Both the position numbers and the translations under genes were made by a program. A DNA stretch of 20,217 nt, taken from Thermoflexales bacterium (GTDB taxonomy: Bacteria; Chloroflexota; Anaerolineae; Fen-1058). Location: NCBI GenBank assembly GCA_016931085.1, contig JAFGFO010000388.1:1-20217 (forward strand), given 5' to 3'. Below, piece after piece: positions 16,722-20,217 of the stretch; the stretch's first letter is position 1; every line of letters begins with the position of its first letter. The notes under the pieces were generated by a model. The model was not told the DNA's origin. It saw only the letters and a list, made by a program, of their open reading frames with translations, and did not search any database.

Positions 16722-19328
16722 TCAGCCGTGTGCGGCGTGATGGGTCACGGGTGTGTGATCGTGATAGTAGCCTCGCTCGTGCATGCGGTTATGCAGGGAG
16801 CGGTGCGCCGAGGTCAACACCAGGCGCATCCGCTTGTAGGCCGCATCCTCGGCGCGCGTGCCGACGGTGTCCAGGTAGGCCAGCGCCCCCTCGATCTGCT
16901 CGAGGATGGTCAGCGCATCGGCAGCCGCCAACAGCGGCGCAGAGGCCACGGTGACCATCACAGGCGACGAGTGCGCGGCGATGATCTCGGGCTTGTCGGC
17001 GTAATGGCCGCGCACCAGCAGGGCCAGCCAGCAGCTCTTGTCGACCTTGACCGACCACTGCCCGCTGGCCTGGTCGGGCGCTACGGCCAGGCTCTCGCGG
17101 ATTTCGCCGTTGACGACCAGCTCGACGCGTGACATCGGCACCGTGACGCTGGCGACTTGCCAGCTCACGTCCAGCCTGCCGCCGCTGGCGGACAGCTCGA
17201 AGCGGCTGCCCATCGGACGACCGTCTACCATGAACTCCAAGAGCGGCCCATACGTCACAAAGGTCTCGGCTCGCCGCATGGCTTCCATCCACGCATCGTA
17301 AGTGAAGGGCAGGTCTGGCGCGAGGCGGGCATAGGTGCGCACGGCCCCCACGGCGGTGTTGGCCGACATCTTGTCGGTGCCGCCCGCCGCTGCCACCAGG
17401 TAGCCGCAATTCAGGTAGCGATACCAATCGGACAACGAGTATGGGTTGATGCCGTCGTACAGATTGCCCAACGCCGTCATCTCGACCGCGTCCACGCTGC
17501 CGTCGACGATGCTGGCCGCATGCTCGGCGCGCGGTTGGGGAAAGTGCGGCAAGACGACCACGCCGCCTTGCTGCTTGCACTGCCTGGCCCACTCGGTCAG
17601 CAGGATTTCGATGGGATCGCCCAAGGCCGATTCGTCCGGCCCGCCCGTCGTCATCGGCGCAATGATCCGGCCGCTGTAACCCAGCAGCGAAATATGCCCC
17701 AGGACGTGCTGGCGGTTCTCCGTCCCCACGCGCACCAGGTGCTCGCCGTCCCCCCCGGCCTCACGGGAGCCCCAGGTGGTCGCGCCGTCAAAGTCGCCCA
17801 CGTTGGTCATCAGCTCGCCCCATTGGCTGGCCAGCAAATTGACGACGTTCACACCCTCGGCGGCGCCTTCCAGGCGCGCCGAGGGGGGAGAGAGAAAGTG
17901 GACGTGGGTGTCGGCGGTGACCCAGCCCCGCTCGCGCCAGGGCAGCACGCGCTCGATTTCGAGGACGATCTCCTGCGTCTCGGGCGTGATGTCCACCACC
18001 TTGCGCACGGGGCGAATCTCGAACCCCCTGGCGACCTCGATATACACCTTGCCCTGCGGCAGGTTGAGCGTCGTCTCGCCCGGAATGTAGGTGCAATAGT
18101 GAGGCGTATCGGCGCTTCCTCCCCACGTCCCGCCGTGGACAAAGTCCACGCTGTAATCCTCGAACCAGGCCGAGTTAGGGATGCGATGGCGGTCGACGGG
18201 CGGCAGGTACTCGCCCCACTCGCCGTGGATGTGCAGCTTGACCGGCACCGGACGAGACGCGCCAGCCTGGCGTTCGACCACGCGCAGCGTGACGCGCTGC
18301 GCCGCCGGGGCGACCAGTTGCAGGGGAAGCGTCACTTGAGTGCGACCGCTCGCGCCGGCAAGGTCCGATACCGAGATCGTGCGGCCGTCTGCCAGGTGAA
18401 AATCGGCTTCCGTGTGCGCAGTGTACTCGATGAGCACGTCGCGCTCTGAGCGGGCGGGCAGTTGGTTGTTGTACGTGTCGCCCCACGTCTCGTTGGGATA
18501 TACCAGGCGCGGCGTGGCCGAAATCACCTGGCCCAGGTCAAGCTGGATTTGCGCCAACCCCCCGTGCTCGTCCAGCTCGTGCTGGAAGCTTTCACCCACG
18601 GCCAGGGACAGCACGGCCTTGCGGCGTGTCTGCCAGCGCAAGGGGAATGACGACACATTCCCGGCCGAAATCGCCGACACGATCACGCTGCTCGTGCTCG
18701 AGCCGCCTGGCGCCGGCTCAAAACGCACGCCGGCGATGATCTTGTCCGGGTGTGGGTTCTCCCATGCCCACAGCCAGTTGAGCCAGGTGGGCTCGTCGGC
18801 CGCGTCCACGCGTGTCTGGGCCCATCCCCAGCCGGAACGCAATTGCTCGTGCGGGGGGCGCACCGGGCGGGGCTTGTGGTGCGCCACCGCCTCAAAACAA
18901 TTTTCACCCCACAGGCGCTGGAATGTGCCGATGTGATGCCGGCGGCGGATCGCCACGCGTTCCTCTGTCCCGTCCTGGTAAAGTATCACATAGTTGGCGG
19001 CTAGCTGGGCCAGTTGCCCCTCCCCGCGCATCGGCGACCAGAAGCCGTTGGGGCCGGGGGCGATTTGGCACAAGTCGGATGTATGCAAAAAGACGAGCCA
19101 GCCGGCAGTCGTAGGGCTGAAGGTGACGGTGATGGCCTCCCCTTGGATGGGCACGAGTCGCCCGATCGTGAATGGGATGCCCCACGAGACGCACTCGCCG
19201 CCCGGCGCATGAGGAAGAGCAGCGGTCATCTTTTCTGAAATGCCGCTCAACTCGGACGGGGATACTCCCCCCTCGAAGGGCAATGGCCAGAAGAAACGCG
19301 AGCTAGGGCCATCCTTGATGCTAGACAT
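16722..19328 (-). CDS. CehA/McbA-family PHP-type metallohydrolase with histidine-rich C-terminal tail
   Basis: An 868-residue protein without a signal peptide. ATG 19328 has GGAGG 5 nt upstream. Residues 1-465 are a large beta-rich region of unknown role. The PHP-like metal domain begins at GWVTADTHVHFL (Asp473, His475, His477) and runs to about 690. His595 in VVLPHFPQP and Asp652 in AAGGTDKMS are further likely metal ligands. This is the pattern of the CehA/McbA group, named for carbaryl hydrolase, though most members have unknown hydrolase substrates. A C-terminal beta domain (about 690-800) and a helix precede a tail with 8 His in the last 29 residues. It is probably the first gene of a unit with the downstream phosphatase. 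Its leader carries copy B of the 36-bp repeated element. Confidence 0.85.
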   Translation of the reverse strand: MSSIKDGPSSRFFWPLPFEGGVSPSELSGISEKMTAALPHAPGGECVSWGIPFTIGRLVPIQGEAITVTFSPTTAGWLVFLHTSDLCQIAPGPNGFWSPMRGEGQLAQLAANYVILYQDGTEERVAIRRRHHIGTFQRLWGENCFEAVAHHKPRPVRPPHEQLRSGWGWAQTRVDAADEPTWLNWLWAWENPHPDKIIAGVRFEPAPGGSSTSSVIVSAISAGNVSSFPLRWQTRRKAVLSLAVGESFQHELDEHGGLAQIQLDLGQVISATPRLVYPNETWGDTYNNQLPARSERDVLIEYTAHTEADFHLADGRTISVSDLAGASGRTQVTLPLQLVAPAAQRVTLRVVERQAGASRPVPVKLHIHGEWGEYLPPVDRHRIPNSAWFEDYSVDFVHGGTWGGSADTPHYCTYIPGETTLNLPQGKVYIEVARGFEIRPVRKVVDITPETQEIVLEIERVLPWRERGWVTADTHVHFLSPPSARLEGAAEGVNVVNLLASQWGELMTNVGDFDGATTWGSREAGGDGEHLVRVGTENRQHVLGHISLLGYSGRIIAPMTTGGPDESALGDPIEILLTEWARQCKQQGGVVVLPHFPQPRAEHAASIVDGSVDAVEMTALGNLYDGINPYSLSDWYRYLNCGYLVAAAGGTDKMSANTAVGAVRTYARLAPDLPFTYDAWMEAMRRAETFVTYGPLLEFMVDGRPMGSRFELSASGGRLDVSWQVASVTVPMSRVELVVNGEIRESLAVAPDQASGQWSVKVDKSCWLALLVRGHYADKPEIIAAHSSPVMVTVASAPLLAAADALTILEQIEGALAYLDTVGTRAEDAAYKRMRLVLTSAHRSLHNRMHERGYYHDHTPVTHHAAHG

Positions 19329-19379
19329 GACAACCTCCTGGTATTATGAATGACGTGGACAAGCGGATTACCTTATTAG

Positions 19380-19415
19380 CCTTATGATACCACATCACCC
19401 ACAGAAATGCCATAG
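19380..19415 (-). promoter_or_regulatory. 36-bp repeated element, copy B, with extended -10 facing the metallohydrolase gene
   Basis: This is the second copy of the element found at 12484-12519. On the minus strand it contains TGGTATCAT (TATCAT at 19389-19384), giving a predicted start near 19377 and a leader of about 49 nt before the ATG at 19328. On the other side it abuts the broken 5' end of the aldehyde oxidoreductase remnant. It could be a shared promoter/operator or a small interspersed repeat that happens to carry a -10 box. Confidence 0.5.
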
Positions 19416-19420
19416 GTGGT

Positions 19421-20110
19421 GAACCGCTGCTGCCAGAGAGGGTATCGCTCAGTATGGGCTGGCGGACAGAGATCTCCTTTTGCAGGCCAACGAGTATCTC
19501 AACCGCGCCGGCATGGACAGCATCTCGGCCGGTACGGTCGTCGCCTATGTGCTGGAGGCGGTCGAGGAAGGCGTGTTTAAAAAAGAGGATTTCGCCTGTG
19601 CGGACTATCCCGACGGATTTTTGCCCGTATGGGGCGATCCGACCTACCTCATGCCGCTGCTAAAACTGCTCGTTACCAGGGAGGGTATCGGGGACAAGCT
19701 GGCGGATGGGGTGTTTGTGGCGAGCTCTTTTTTCCCGAAAACTGAAGCCTATGCCATCCATTCCGGTGGCTCCGAATTAGGCATGCACGACATTCGCCTG
19801 GGTCATGGTGATATCGGCACGTCTATGGTTTCCGATCCAACGCCGGGCAGGCATACCACTGCAAATTACAGCCTGGTCGACATGGGGATGCCGGACTTTT
19901 TCCCCGACCTGACATCCAAGGTCGGAAAGGCCCAATATCCTTATCAACAGGGCGATCGGCAGCCCGCCGCAGTCAAAGGGGCCCCTCGCCGGCAAGTCTG
20001 TAGATGTCGAGGTGATGGTGCAGGGATACTATGAGGGCATGGGGTTTGGGCAGGACGGTGTCCCGAGGGAGGAGACGCTTAACGCCCTCGGGCTGGATGA
20101 TCGGGTGTGA
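19421..20110 (+). pseudogene. Aldehyde:ferredoxin oxidoreductase (AOR family) pseudogene: 5'-truncated, internally deleted, frameshifted
   Basis: The first readable frame (about 19423-19970) gives AOR-like sequence: LLLQANEYLNRAGMDSISAG matches the conserved 'aNxLCNxxGLDTISTG' region, followed by GDKLADGVFVAS and MPDFFPDLTSKVG. In the +1 frame from about 19973 to the TGA at 20108-20110 the typical AOR C-terminus appears (VMVQGYYEGMGFGQDGVPRE, ending LNALGLDDRV). The tungstopterin-binding N-terminal domain and the CxxCxxxC iron-sulfur motif that precede this region in the family are absent. An in-frame stop (19420-19422) closes the left side. Between the two readable parts roughly a hundred family residues, including the fourth cluster Cys, are missing. 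The enzyme cannot be functional. Intact AORs oxidise aldehydes to acids with ferredoxin. Confidence 0.85.
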
Positions 20111-20136
20111 CCATTTTTGGTTGGGGCGTAGGGGCA

Positions 20137-20169
20137 AGCTCCCCGAAAGCTTAGAGCTTTCGGGGAGCT
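20137..20169. repeat. Perfect 15-bp palindrome with 3-nt loop
   Basis: AGCTCCCCGAAAGCT (20137-20151) and AGCTTTCGGGGAGCT (20155-20169) are exact reverse complements around TAG. It lies 26 nt after the AOR remnant stop. Neither strand has a T-run after it, so a classic intrinsic terminator is not supported; a REP-like interspersed palindrome fits better. CGTAGGGGC sits immediately upstream (20127-20135), like the decayed repeat near 2458. Nothing else is recognised in 20170-20217. Confidence 0.6.
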
Positions 20170-20217
20170 AAGTGGGGCGCCAGGCCGCAAAATGACGCCA
20201 TTGTGGGGGATGTATGC

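Noticed and set aside
20137..20169. The right-end palindrome as an intrinsic terminator of the AOR remnant
   Set aside because: No U-tract follows on either strand, so it is listed as a repeat instead.

Overview
The window is GC-rich bacterial DNA (AT-rich only between genes) that best fits a member of the Chloroflexota, probably an Anaerolineae/Caldilineae-type organism. The hints are protein-level: a very large secreted protein ending in the '(Y)V/LPL(I/V)(L/M)(K/R)' tail often seen on secreted proteins of that phylum, a 62-residue 'SLEDPRTGQRHGF..LEAL..FL' protein of a type I associate with it, a membrane-tethered clostripain-like protease, and a tungsten-type aldehyde:ferredoxin oxidoreductase remnant. 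No rRNA, tRNA, CRISPR array or insertion sequence was seen, so the phylum call is an inference.

Layout. (1) 1-2357, minus: a clostripain (C11) protease running off the left edge. (2) 2358-2671: divergent promoter region with a decayed GTAGGGGC inverted repeat. (3) 2672-10919, plus: a secreted alpha/beta-hydrolase with an Ig-like domain and C-terminal anchor, a 62-aa conserved small protein, and a 2145-aa putative lipoprotein mosaic (RHS/DNRLRE-type N-terminus, DNRLRE-like module, fibronectin-III-like modules, thrombospondin-3-type Ca-binding stretch, BACON-like domain, VPLILK tail). Together with the protease these form a cell-surface/secreted block. (4) 10952-12402, minus: a 51-aa CxxC microprotein and an MFS exporter-type transporter. 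(5) 12722-14824, plus: a fused ADP-forming acyl-CoA synthetase with an extended -10 promoter and a 10-bp stem-loop at the predicted 5' end of its mRNA. (6) 14849-19328, minus: a CehA/McbA-type PHP metallohydrolase with a His-rich tail, followed by a 7TM-PAS-SpoIIE/PP2C phosphatase, probably co-transcribed. (7) 19421-20110, plus: a truncated, internally deleted and frameshifted aldehyde:ferredoxin oxidoreductase pseudogene, then a perfect 15-bp palindrome.

The functional links are modest. The left half is a set of extracytoplasmic proteins. The right half mixes energy metabolism (ADP-forming acyl-CoA synthetase; AOR remnant), a metallohydrolase and a signalling phosphatase. A 36-bp sequence (27/36 identical) lies just upstream of both the MFS gene and the metallohydrolase gene and contains an extended -10 box in the right orientation for each, so these two transcripts may share control. 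I found no clear new defence or mobile system. The least explained items are that shared 36-bp element, a 48-nt palindromic element sitting in frame inside the giant protein gene, and the 51-aa CxxC microprotein.
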